This document shows positions 52,965 through 60,318 of a DNA stretch of 64,000 bases, piece by piece. The stretch is taken from assembly GCF_036226505.1 (NCBI RefSeq), contig NZ_CP108484.1:6014001-6078000 (forward strand), given 5' to 3'. Every line of letters begins with the position of its first letter. The stretch's first letter is position 1. The DNA comes from Kitasatospora sp. NBC_01246. GTDB taxonomy: Bacteria > Actinomycetota > Actinomycetes > Streptomycetales > Streptomycetaceae. Under the pieces are notes generated by a model. That model saw nothing but the letters and a program-made list of their open reading frames with translations, was not told the origin of the DNA and searched no databases. The translations under genes and the position numbers were made by a program.

Positions 52965-52980
52965 TCACTCGAAAGAGTGA
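52965..52980. promoter_or_regulatory. interrupted palindrome with GAAA centre
   Basis: tcactc and gagtga flank gaaa, giving a 6-bp perfect stem with a tetraloop or an operator-like interrupted palindrome. It lies 29 nt after the GNAT stop and about 125 nt before the unknown membrane-anchored gene. The element could be a regulator site for that gene. Confidence 0.4.
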
Positions 52981-53103
52981 ATCCGGCGCACTTCCCCCGC
53001 GCTGCGCCGGGTGGACCGCCGTGTCGGGAGTCCCCGGCGTTCTGTGCGGGCATCACCTCACGGCAGACAGTTCGTGCCCGAGTCTTCCTCGGTGGGGGAT
53101 GCT

Positions 53104-53850
53104 ATGGAGATCCTGCTTCAGGTCCTGGTCGGGTTCGTTCCGGCCGTGATCGGCTTTCTCGCGGCCCGCTCCCTCGCCCGGACCAGACTGTTCCTGCGGT
53201 ACGGCTTCCTCCGGGTGCTGCTCGCCCCGTACGGCCGGGTCCAGATCGTCACCCCCAGCATCGAGGCGGCGGCGTTCGCGTTCGCGAAGGACGGCCGCCC
53301 GCTGATCAGCCGGGGGCCGAAGAACGTCCTCTTCATGCCGATGGCCGAGGCCCGGGCGATAGCCCAACTCACCGATCTGCTGAGGAAGATCAACCGGAAG
53401 GCGACGATAGAACTGGTCACCGCCGGGGCGCAGGACCCGAGGATGCCGACCTTCTCGATCGGCGGACCGAATGTCAATCCGTACGCGGCGACCGTGCTCG
53501 GCGCGGGATTCCCGGACTTCTGCATCGAGTACCCGGACGCGGCCCGGGCCCGCTGGGGCGGAATGACCTTCGAGGCGCAGTACAACGCGGCCGACGAGTT
53601 GATCCGGGACCACGGTTTCGTCTTCGTGACCCGGACGTCGCGGCAGGCGCCCTGCGTCGTGCTCTGCGGGGTCTTCGCCTTCGGCTCGGCGATGGCCGTG
53701 GAGGCGCTGGCGGCCGCCACCCGGAAGTCGCCGCTGGCGGCGATCTTCCGCGCGGGGGAGAAAGGATTCGTCGCGGTCGAGGGCCGGGTGATCGGTCTGG
53801 ACACCGCCGATGTGACCGTCGAGGTCTGCCGGTTGCTGCCGGTGGTGTGA
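53104..53850 (+). CDS. membrane-anchored protein of unknown function
   Basis: A 248-residue protein starting at an ATG with GTGGGGGA about 8 nt upstream; an in-frame GTG at 53074 is an alternative. An N-terminal helix (about 3-23, LVGFVPAVIGFLAARSL) is followed by a basic stretch and a soluble domain. Conserved-looking blocks are FSIGGPNVNPYAATVLGAGFP near 120-140, a central GGMTFEAQYNAADELIRDHGFVFVTR, and VVLCGVFAFGSAMAVEALAAA near 183-203. The last block recalls a small-residue loop at a nucleotide or nucleoside pocket, but I cannot name the family. It stands alone between the GNAT and MBL genes. Confidence 0.75.
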   Translation: MEILLQVLVGFVPAVIGFLAARSLARTRLFLRYGFLRVLLAPYGRVQIVTPSIEAAAFAFAKDGRPLISRGPKNVLFMPMAEARAIAQLTDLLRKINRKATIELVTAGAQDPRMPTFSIGGPNVNPYAATVLGAGFPDFCIEYPDAARARWGGMTFEAQYNAADELIRDHGFVFVTRTSRQAPCVVLCGVFAFGSAMAVEALAAATRKSPLAAIFRAGEKGFVAVEGRVIGLDTADVTVEVCRLLPVV

Positions 53851-54012
53851 GCGGACGGCGCCCCGGGTGCGGGGCCGCCGGCCTTTCCGGCAGCTCGGGG
53901 CGGCCTTCCCGTCCTGCCCCTTGAGACGAAGTGGTCCAGACCGCACGGGTGCGAAACGGGACAGGTCGGGAGGGTCTGGGGCGCGAAGTGGCTTGAATCG
54001 CCGGTGTTTTGC

Positions 54013-54040
54013 TTCACTGTCATCACATCATCGGCATAAT
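54013..54040 (+). promoter_or_regulatory. candidate promoter of the MBL gene (leaderless)
   Basis: TTCACT (54013-54018), a 16-nt spacer and CATAAT (54035-54040) precede the ATG at 54048 by only 7 nt. Transcription would start at or next to the start codon, which fits the lack of a ribosome binding site. Confidence 0.5.
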
Positions 54041-54047
54041 CGCGCCC

Positions 54048-55073
54048 ATGACGATCAGCCGCGCGAACGTGAGCGCGATTGCCGAGGACCTGTATGTGTG
54101 GCTTCCGCCGAAGCGCGGCTGGGGCCTGGCCAACTGCGGGCTGCTCACCTCACCGCGGACGGCGCTCTGGATCGACACGCCCTACGATCCCTCCCTCGCC
54201 GCGGAGTTCCTCGCGCAGAGCCGGCAGCGGCTGGCCGACGGGGTGGACATCGACCGGGTGATCGTCACCCACGCCAACGGCGACCACCTCTGGGGCGCCG
54301 GGGTGGTGCCCGACGCCGAGGTGATCGCCACCCGGGAGGCGCTGGAGCACATCCACTGGGAGCCGACGCCGAAGCAGCAGCACGCGCTGGTCGCGGGCAG
54401 CGACCCGGCCTCGCCGCTCGGCGGCTACCTCCGGGAGCACTTCGGCCCGTTCGACTGGTCGCAGACGGATCCCGTCCACCCGCACACCGTCTTCACCGGT
54501 GAACTGGAGCTGCGGGTGGGCGAGTACCCCGTGCGGATCACCGGGCTGCCGGCCGCGCACACCGGCGGCGACCTGCTGGTCCACCTGCCGCACCAGCGGG
54601 TGGTGTTCACCGGCGACGTGATCTTCGGCTCGACGCCCGAGCAGCCCGGAGACCACCCCTCGCACTGGGCCGGACCGCTGGAGAACATCATCGGCGCCTG
54701 CGAGCAGGCGCTGGCCACCGGCGCCGAACTCTTCGTCCCCGGCCACGGTCCGGTGCTCGACCGGTCCGGCGTGGAGGCCCACATCGGCTACCTCGGGTAC
54801 GTGCGCGGCCGCGCCCACGCACTGCACCGCGCCGGGATACCGGCCCTGGACGCGGCCCGGCGGATCATCGCCGAGCAGCGCCACCCCGAACTCGGCCTGC
54901 CCGAGAGGCTGGTGCTCACCGTCGCGGCCGAGTACCGGCACCTGGACGGCAGCGCGGTGCCGAACGTCCTGGAGGCGATGGGCCAGGTCGCCCTGGTGGC
55001 GCGGGAGCTGGCCCAGGACGCGGGCCGGGTGTCGACGCCGCGCCCCCGGCGGTTCCCCTCCTCACCGGCCTGA
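54048..55073 (+). CDS. MBL-fold metallo-hydrolase
   Basis: A 341-residue protein. The ATG at 54048 is chosen; an upstream TTG lies inside the proposed promoter. The metallo-beta-lactamase core contains VIVTHANGDHLWGAG (H75, N77, D79, H80). The second His of the usual HxHxDH is Asn, as in a subgroup with a THxNGDH motif. Further ligands are AAHTGGDLLVHLP near 167 (His), VVFTGDVIFG near 186 (Asp), and FVPGHGPVLD near 228 (His). A helical C-terminal domain ends in LARELAQD. The hydrolysed substrate is unknown; thioester or lactone types are possible. It lies 70 bp upstream of the conservon. Confidence 0.9.
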   Translation: MTISRANVSAIAEDLYVWLPPKRGWGLANCGLLTSPRTALWIDTPYDPSLAAEFLAQSRQRLADGVDIDRVIVTHANGDHLWGAGVVPDAEVIATREALEHIHWEPTPKQQHALVAGSDPASPLGGYLREHFGPFDWSQTDPVHPHTVFTGELELRVGEYPVRITGLPAAHTGGDLLVHLPHQRVVFTGDVIFGSTPEQPGDHPSHWAGPLENIIGACEQALATGAELFVPGHGPVLDRSGVEAHIGYLGYVRGRAHALHRAGIPALDAARRIIAEQRHPELGLPERLVLTVAAEYRHLDGSAVPNVLEAMGQVALVARELAQDAGRVSTPRPRRFPSSPA

Positions 55074-55142
55074 CCACCTGTCGCCGAGGCTCCGCCACCG
55101 GCACCTCCCCACCCCTTCGAGCGAGGACTTCCGAGGACTTCG

Positions 55143-57095
55143 ATGACCCAGATCGCGCTGCTGGCCCTCGCGGTGGCCACGGTCGCCGCGCTCGCTGCGG
55201 CCGCCGTCCTGGCCCGCGGACGCGCCCGGGCACTCGCCCGGGCCACCGCCGCCGAGGCGGCCACCGTCCACAGCGAGGAGCGCACCCGCACCGCCGAGGG
55301 CCGGCTGGCCCGGGTCGAGCAGCAACTGCGCGAGGCCCAGACGGCCGCCCGGCGGGCGGACGAGGAGGCCCGCCGGGTCGAGACCAGGGCGCTCGCCGCC
55401 GAGGGCCGGGTCCGGGAGGCCGAGCAGCGCACCGCGGCCGCCGACCACCGTGTGGCCGAGGCGGAGCTGCACGCCCGGGCGGCCGAGGACCGCACCGCGG
55501 AGGCCGGCCGGCAGCTCGCGGCCGCCCAGGGGCGGTCGGCCGCCCTGCTGGCCGAGGTCGGCCACCTGGCCGAGGAGCGGGTGGCGGCCGCCGCGCTGCG
55601 GCTCAGCCACCCCAACGCGCCGGACACCGGGCCGCTGGACGCGAGGGCCGCCGGTCCGGAGGCGGTGCGCGCCCTCCAGGCCGTGCTGGACGCCTCGGTC
55701 GCGGCCGTCACCGGTGAGCGCGAGCGGGTCGACGCCGCCGCCCGGGCCGCTATGCGCGGTGCCACCTCCAAGATCCAGACCCTGCTGTACCAGATCCAGA
55801 GCCTGGTCCAGCAGCTCCAGCACGACAACGACGACCCGCGGCTGCTGGAGGTCGACTTCCGCAACGAGGTCGCGCTGCGCCGGATCCAGACCATCGCGGT
55901 GCTCTGCGAGGCCTGGCCCGGTCTGGCCCGGACCGACTCGCCGCTGGCCGAGGTGGTGGTCGGGGCGCTCTCCCGGGTGCCCGGCTACGCCCGGATCAAG
56001 GTGGCCAACCACCTGCGCGAGAACCGGCTCGCCGTGGTCGCCCGGGCCGCCGAGCCGCTCGCCATCACGATCGCCGAGCTGCTCGCCAACGCCGCGTCGT
56101 ACTCGCACCCGGAGACCGATGTGCCGGTGACCGTCCAGCAGGGCGGCCGCGGCGCCCTGGTGATCATCGACGACAGCGGCATCGGGATGGAGGAGGACCA
56201 GCTGCGCCGGGCCCGCCGGCTGCTGGCCGGTCCCTCGGACGTGCTGCTGACGGAGCTCGGCAACCCGCCGAAGACCGGCTTCGCGGTGGTCGGCAAGCTC
56301 GCCCGGCAGTACGGGTTCTCCTGTCACATCGAGCCCTCGCCGTACGGCGGCATGCGGACCATCGTGCGGATCCCGGCCGCCCTGCTGACGGTCGTGGACG
56401 AGGAGCAGCCGCTCTCGGTGCTCACCCCGCTGCCGCTGCGGGCGGGCGCCGGCCCGGCTCCCGCGCCCACCGTCCAGGCGGTGCCGACCCCGCGTGCGGG
56501 ATCCGGTGATCCCACCGGGCAGGACGTGCCGGAGTGGCACGACGTGCCGGACGGGCACGACACGCCGACCCGGCACCCGGCGCCGGCCATGCACGTCGTG
56601 CCGCCGGTACGGGGGGTGACCCCCGACGACAGCGGTCTGCCGAGCCGGCGCCGGCGCCGACCGCTCGGCCCGCAGGTGCCGGAGGCGGCCCGGCCCTCCG
56701 GCGGGGCGGCCGCGCCGGAGGGTGCCGCGGACGGCGCGGCGCGGTCCGCGGCCACCGGCCGGTCCGCCCGGACGCCCGAGCGGGCGGCCGCCTGCTGGGA
56801 CGCCCTGCAGCAGGGCACGGGCTCAGGCCGCGCCGCCGTCGCGGAGGCGGCCGCCGCGGGCACCTCGCCCGGCGGGGCCCCGGCCCCGACCGCCACCGGA
56901 GCCGCCACCGACCCGGCGGGCACCGGCACGACGGGTACCGCCCCCACGAGCGCCGCCCCCACGAGCGCCGCCCCCACGAGCACCACTCGCGCCGAGGCCA
57001 CCGGAGCGGAGGCCGCCGACCACACCGGCTCCGCCGACCGCTCGGACCGGACCGGCCGCCACCCCGCCCAGACCTCCGAAGGAGCCGAGCAGTGA
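55143..57095 (+). CDS. cvnA: conservon sensor-like protein CvnA (histidine-kinase-like ATPase)
   Basis: A 650-residue protein. A single N-terminal helix (about 3-22) is followed by a long Ala/Glu/Arg-rich coiled coil (about 35-165). A DHp-like segment contains RNEVALRRIQTIAVL, in which a phosphoacceptor His is not apparent. The HATPase_c domain has ELLANAASYSHPET (N box, near 319-332), IDDSGIGMEED (G1) and GFAVVGKLA (G2). The C-terminal 220 residues are Pro/Ala/Thr-rich and low-complexity. Conservons are streptomycete multi-gene units thought to form a membrane-linked, GPCR-like complex; CvnA is the sensor. Its stop overlaps the cvnB GTG (GTGA). Confidence 0.93.
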   Translation: MTQIALLALAVATVAALAAAAVLARGRARALARATAAEAATVHSEERTRTAEGRLARVEQQLREAQTAARRADEEARRVETRALAAEGRVREAEQRTAAADHRVAEAELHARAAEDRTAEAGRQLAAAQGRSAALLAEVGHLAEERVAAAALRLSHPNAPDTGPLDARAAGPEAVRALQAVLDASVAAVTGERERVDAAARAAMRGATSKIQTLLYQIQSLVQQLQHDNDDPRLLEVDFRNEVALRRIQTIAVLCEAWPGLARTDSPLAEVVVGALSRVPGYARIKVANHLRENRLAVVARAAEPLAITIAELLANAASYSHPETDVPVTVQQGGRGALVIIDDSGIGMEEDQLRRARRLLAGPSDVLLTELGNPPKTGFAVVGKLARQYGFSCHIEPSPYGGMRTIVRIPAALLTVVDEEQPLSVLTPLPLRAGAGPAPAPTVQAVPTPRAGSGDPTGQDVPEWHDVPDGHDTPTRHPAPAMHVVPPVRGVTPDDSGLPSRRRRRPLGPQVPEAARPSGGAAAPEGAADGAARSAATGRSARTPERAAACWDALQQGTGSGRAAVAEAAAAGTSPGGAPAPTATGAATDPAGTGTTGTAPTSAAPTSAAPTSTTRAEATGAEAADHTGSADRSDRTGRHPAQTSEGAEQ

Positions 57096-57520
57096 GCACG
57101 CCCAGCCCTACCGCCACCGATGAGATCTCATGGGTGCTGACCCCGCTGCTGGAGCTGCCGGGCGTCCTGCACGCGGTGATCGCGACCGGTGACGGCCTCG
57201 TCGAGGGCGCCTCGGCCGGCCTCGGCCGAGCCTCGGCGGAGCGGGTCGCCGCGATGACCGCCACCGTGCACGCCGCCGCCCGCGCGTTCACCACCGCCTT
57301 CACCGACGTCGAGCAGCCCCGGCTGGCGCAGACGGTGGTGGAGTCCGAGCTGGGCTTCGCCATCGTCGTCCCGGCCGGGGAGAACACCTCACTGGCGGTG
57401 TTCACCACGCCGGAGGCCCAACTCGGCAACGTGGCCTACCAGATGCAGGTGCAGGTCGCCGCCCTGGGCCGCGCGCTGGCGAGCCCGGCCCGGCAGCAGG
57501 ACACCACCGCCCGGTCATGA
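57092..57520 (+). CDS. cvnB: conservon roadblock/LC7 protein CvnB
   Basis: A 142-residue roadblock/LC7-fold protein, the usual second member of a conservon. After a short Ser/Thr-rich start comes ISWVLTPLLELPGVLHAVIATGDGLVEG (near 11-40), the typical LC7 opening. SELGFAIVVPAGENTSLAVF follows near 90-110. LC7 proteins dimerise and act as platforms or activating partners for small GTPases, here presumably CvnD. GTG start overlapping cvnA; stop overlapping cvnC (ATGA). Confidence 0.94.
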   Translation: MSTPSPTATDEISWVLTPLLELPGVLHAVIATGDGLVEGASAGLGRASAERVAAMTATVHAAARAFTTAFTDVEQPRLAQTVVESELGFAIVVPAGENTSLAVFTTPEAQLGNVAYQMQVQVAALGRALASPARQQDTTARS

Positions 57521-57870
57521 CCGCCGTACCCCGCAGGCGGATGGTCCCCGCCTACCTGGCCACCGGCGGCCGGACCAGGCCCGGCACGGCGGGCTTCGAA
57601 CGGCTCACCGTCCTGTACGCGGCCGGTGCGGAGCCGCCGCAGGACGTGGAGGACGAACACCGGCGGCTCTGGGAGCTGCTGCGACCGGGCGCACTGACCG
57701 TGGTGGAGGCCGCCGCCCACCTGCGCCTGCCGGTCAGCGCCACCGTCTTCCTCGCAGCCGACCTGGTCGAGGCGGGCTGCTTACAGGCCCGTGCCCCGAT
57801 CCCCCGCGCACAGCAGACCGACCGCTCCATCGTCGAGAGGCTCCTCGTTGGACTCCGCACGCTCCGGTAG
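57517..57870 (+). CDS. cvnC: conservon DUF742 protein CvnC
   Basis: A 117-residue DUF742 protein with the N-terminal segment RMVPAYLATGGRT near 8-20. The winged-helix-like middle contains LLRPGALTVVEAAAHLRLPVSATVFLAADL near 50-80, and it ends IVERLLVGLRTL. DUF742 members are the third gene of conservons, and a DNA-binding or adaptor role has been suggested. ATGA overlap with cvnB; its last 23 bases overlap the start of cvnD. Confidence 0.93.
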   Translation: MTAVPRRRMVPAYLATGGRTRPGTAGFERLTVLYAAGAEPPQDVEDEHRRLWELLRPGALTVVEAAAHLRLPVSATVFLAADLVEAGCLQARAPIPRAQQTDRSIVERLLVGLRTLR

Positions 57871-58486
57871 CCCGACCGGCCGGACCGACCGGGTGGGCTA
57901 CCTGCCCGACCGGGACCAGACGCTGATGAAGCTGGTGGTCGCCGGCCCGTTCGGCGTCGGGAAGACCACGCTGATCCGCACCCTGTCGGAGATCCCCACG
58001 CTGCACACCGAGGAGGCGATGACCGAGACCGGTGCCCCCGTCGACGACGCGGAGGGTCTGCCGGGCAAGACCACCACCACGGTGGCGGTCGACTTCGGTC
58101 GCCTGACGCTGCCCGGGCAGGTGGTGCTCTACATGTTCGGCACCCCCGGGCAGCGCCGGTTCTTCCCGCTCTGGCAGGACATCGCCCGCGGCGCCCTCGG
58201 CGCCCTGGTGCTGGCCGACACCCGCCGGCTCGCCGACTCCTTCGAGATCATGGACATGGTCGAGGAGCAGGGGCTGCCCTACGCGGTCGCCGTCAACTGC
58301 TTCCCGGGCGCGCCCGCGCACCCGATCGAGGTGCTCCGGGCCCACCTGGACCTGCACGCCGCCACCCCGCTGGTGCTCTGCGACGCCCGTGAGCGCGGTT
58401 CCAGCCTCGACGCACTGATCGCGCTGACCGAGCACGTGCTGCACGGTCTGCCCGCCACACCCGACGCCGCCCCGGAGCAGCCGTGA
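57848..58486 (+). CDS. cvnD: conservon small GTPase-like protein CvnD
   Basis: A 212-residue Ras-like ATP/GTP-binding protein. The TTG at 57848 is preferred because its product (LDSARSGSPTGR) resembles other CvnD starts and it overlaps the end of cvnC; the upstream GTG at 57791 would overlap cvnC by 80 bp. The P loop is GPFGVGKTTLIRTL near 33-46, TTVAVDFGRL near 75-84 covers switch I, and FGTPGQRRFFPLW near 98-110 is the G3/switch II. The guanine-specificity motif reads AVNCF instead of NKxD, which is common in this family. It is the proposed signal output unit of the conservon. Its stop overlaps the P450 GTG (GTGA). Confidence 0.93.
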   Translation: MDSARSGSPTGRTDRVGYLPDRDQTLMKLVVAGPFGVGKTTLIRTLSEIPTLHTEEAMTETGAPVDDAEGLPGKTTTTVAVDFGRLTLPGQVVLYMFGTPGQRRFFPLWQDIARGALGALVLADTRRLADSFEIMDMVEEQGLPYAVAVNCFPGAPAHPIEVLRAHLDLHAATPLVLCDARERGSSLDALIALTEHVLHGLPATPDAAPEQP

Positions 58487-59856
58487 CCAGCACCGACGAA
58501 GCGACCGCCACCGACGAGGCGACCGCCACCGACGAGGCGACCGCCACCGACGAGGCGACCGCCACCGACGAGGCGACCGCCACCGACGAGGCGACCGCCA
58601 CCGACGAGGCGACCGCCACCGACGAGGCCCCCACGGCCGCCGGCCCGGCCGCCGGCTCCGGCAGCGCGCGCGGCACCCGGCCGGTGCCGATCTACGGCCC
58701 GGCCTTCGCCGCCGACCCGCAACTCGTCTACGAGCGGCTGCGCCGCTACGGCGCCGTCGCCCCGGTGGAGATCTCGCCCGGCGTGGAGGCCCTGCTGGTC
58801 ACCGACTACCAGGCCGCGCTGGACCTGCTGCGCGACACCGACACCTTCTCCAAGGACTCCCGGGCCTGGCAGCAGACCGTCCCGCCGACCTCCCCGCTCC
58901 TGCCGGTGCTCGGCTACCGCCCCACCGCCTTCTTCAGCGACGGCGAGGTGCACGCCCGCTACCGCCAGGTGATCACCGACGGCCTGGCCCTGCTCGAACC
59001 GCACCTGCTGCAGCGCCGGGTCGCCGAGGTCGCGCACCGGCTGATCGACGCCTTCGTGGCCACCGGTTCGGCCGATCTGATCGACGAGTACGCCCGGCAG
59101 CTGCCGGTGGCCGTGTTCAACACCTGGTTCGGCGTCCCCGAGGAGCACAGCGCCCGGCTGGTGGCCGGCATCGCCGGCATGATGGAGTCCACCGAGAAGG
59201 CCGTCGCCGCCTACGGCGACCTCGTCTCCGTGGTCACCGGCATGGTCGCCGAGCGGCGCGAGCGCCCCCGGCACGACCTCACCTCGTGGTTCCTCACCCA
59301 CCCGGCCGGGCTGGACAACGACGAGGTGGTCCGGCAGATCACCCTCACCATGATCGCCGGGAACCAGCCGACCACCAATCTGATCGGCAACGCGCTGATG
59401 CGGCTGCTCACCGACGCCCGGTACGCGGGATCGCTGTTCGGCGGCGCCATGACGGCCTACCAGGCGATCGACGAGGTGCTCTGGCACGACCCGCCGCTGG
59501 CCAACCTCTCCGCCCACTACCCGCGCTACGACATCACCTTCCACGGCCGGGAGATCCCCGCCGGCTCGCTGGTGCTGGTCTCCTACGGGGCCGCCAACTC
59601 GCAGGCCGCGCCGCCCACCGACGGCACCGAGCTGCGCAGCGGCGAGTCCGCCCACCTGGCCTGGGCGGCCGGCCCGCACGCCTGTCCGGCCCGGGACCCG
59701 GCGCTGCTGATCGCGATCACCGCGATCGAGCAGCTCACCAGCCGGCTGAGCGACCTCGAACTGAGCACCGGCGCCGAGGACCTCCTCTGGCGCCCGGGCC
59801 CGTTCCACCGCGCCCTGCTCCACCTCCCGGTGCGCTTCCAGCCGGTCGGCGGATAG
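58483..59856 (+). CDS. cvnE: conservon cytochrome P450 CvnE, CYP157-like
   Basis: A 457-residue P450 beginning with a GTG that overlaps cvnD. Residues 4-48 are the hexapeptide TDEATA repeated seven times plus a partial copy. The P450 fold follows: I-helix AGNQPT at 292-297, a K-helix where the invariant ExxR reads EVLW (E331-W334), and a heme-binding segment WAAGPHAC with the thiolate Cys401. CYP157 enzymes are the recognised P450s that lack ExxR, and several are encoded in conservons, so the call fits. The usual Phe of the heme signature is Trp. The substrate is unknown. A hairpin follows the gene. Confidence 0.92.
   Translation: MTSTDEATATDEATATDEATATDEATATDEATATDEATATDEATATDEAPTAAGPAAGSGSARGTRPVPIYGPAFAADPQLVYERLRRYGAVAPVEISPGVEALLVTDYQAALDLLRDTDTFSKDSRAWQQTVPPTSPLLPVLGYRPTAFFSDGEVHARYRQVITDGLALLEPHLLQRRVAEVAHRLIDAFVATGSADLIDEYARQLPVAVFNTWFGVPEEHSARLVAGIAGMMESTEKAVAAYGDLVSVVTGMVAERRERPRHDLTSWFLTHPAGLDNDEVVRQITLTMIAGNQPTTNLIGNALMRLLTDARYAGSLFGGAMTAYQAIDEVLWHDPPLANLSAHYPRYDITFHGREIPAGSLVLVSYGAANSQAAPPTDGTELRSGESAHLAWAAGPHACPARDPALLIAITAIEQLTSRLSDLELSTGAEDLLWRPGPFHRALLHLPVRFQPVGG
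58492..58629 (+). repeat. 18-bp in-frame tandem repeat, 7 copies plus a partial
   Basis: The unit accgacgaggcgaccgcc is repeated seven times from 58492 to 58617 with a partial unit to 58629. Only one base differs, in the first copy (gaa for gag). It encodes the TDEATA repeats at the N-terminus of the P450. Confidence 0.97.
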
Positions 59857-59857
59857 C

Positions 59858-59894
59858 CGCGGGCCCGGGCGCCGAACCGGCTCCCGGGCCCGCG
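59858..59894. terminator. bidirectional terminator
   Basis: A perfect 12-bp stem (59858-59869 with 59883-59894) closes a 13-nt loop between the convergent conservon and msrB. Confidence 0.78.
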
Positions 59895-59907
59895 TGCCGT
59901 GCCCTGC

Positions 59908-60318
59908 TCAGCTGCCGTCGGCCGGGCGCAGCGTCAGCGAGACGCTGTTGATGCAGTAGCGCTGGTCGGTCGGCGTGCCGTAGCCCTCGCCCTCGAAGAC
60001 GTGGCCCAGGTGCCCGCCGCAGCGCGCGCAGCGGACCTCCACCCGGCGCATGCCGAGCGTGGTGTCCTCGATGTACTGCACCCGGTCCCCGGCGAGCGGG
60101 GCGTAGTAGGACGGCCAGCCGCAGTGGCTGTCGAACTTGGTCTCCGAGCTGAACAGCTCCGACCCGCAGGCGCGGCAGCTGTAGACCCCGACGGTCTTGG
60201 TGTCGGTGTACTCACCCGTGAACGGGCGCTCGGTGCCGGCTTCGCGGAGCACGTGGTACTCGTCGGGGCTCAGCTCGGCGCGCCACTCGGCGTCGCTCTT
60301 CTCGATCTCGTAGCTCAT
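59908..60318 (-). CDS. msrB: peptide-methionine (R)-S-oxide reductase
   Basis: A 136-residue MsrB. Two CxxC zinc motifs are present (YSCRACGSELF near 47-57 and VRCARCGGHLGH near 95-106). The catalytic Cys lies in DQRYCINSVSL near 120-130, and CGWPSYYAPL near 72-80 belongs to the active site. It repairs R-methionine sulfoxide in proteins with thioredoxin-type reductants. Its ATG overlaps the murC stop by 4 nt (ATGA), so it is translated with murC. Confidence 0.96.
   Translation of the reverse strand: MSYEIEKSDAEWRAELSPDEYHVLREAGTERPFTGEYTDTKTVGVYSCRACGSELFSSETKFDSHCGWPSYYAPLAGDRVQYIEDTTLGMRRVEVRCARCGGHLGHVFEGEGYGTPTDQRYCINSVSLTLRPADGS

Noticed and set aside
58492..58629. Direct repeats as a mobile-element or attachment signature
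   Set aside because: The repeat is in frame, encodes TDEATA units within the P450 gene, and no integrase or transposase is nearby.
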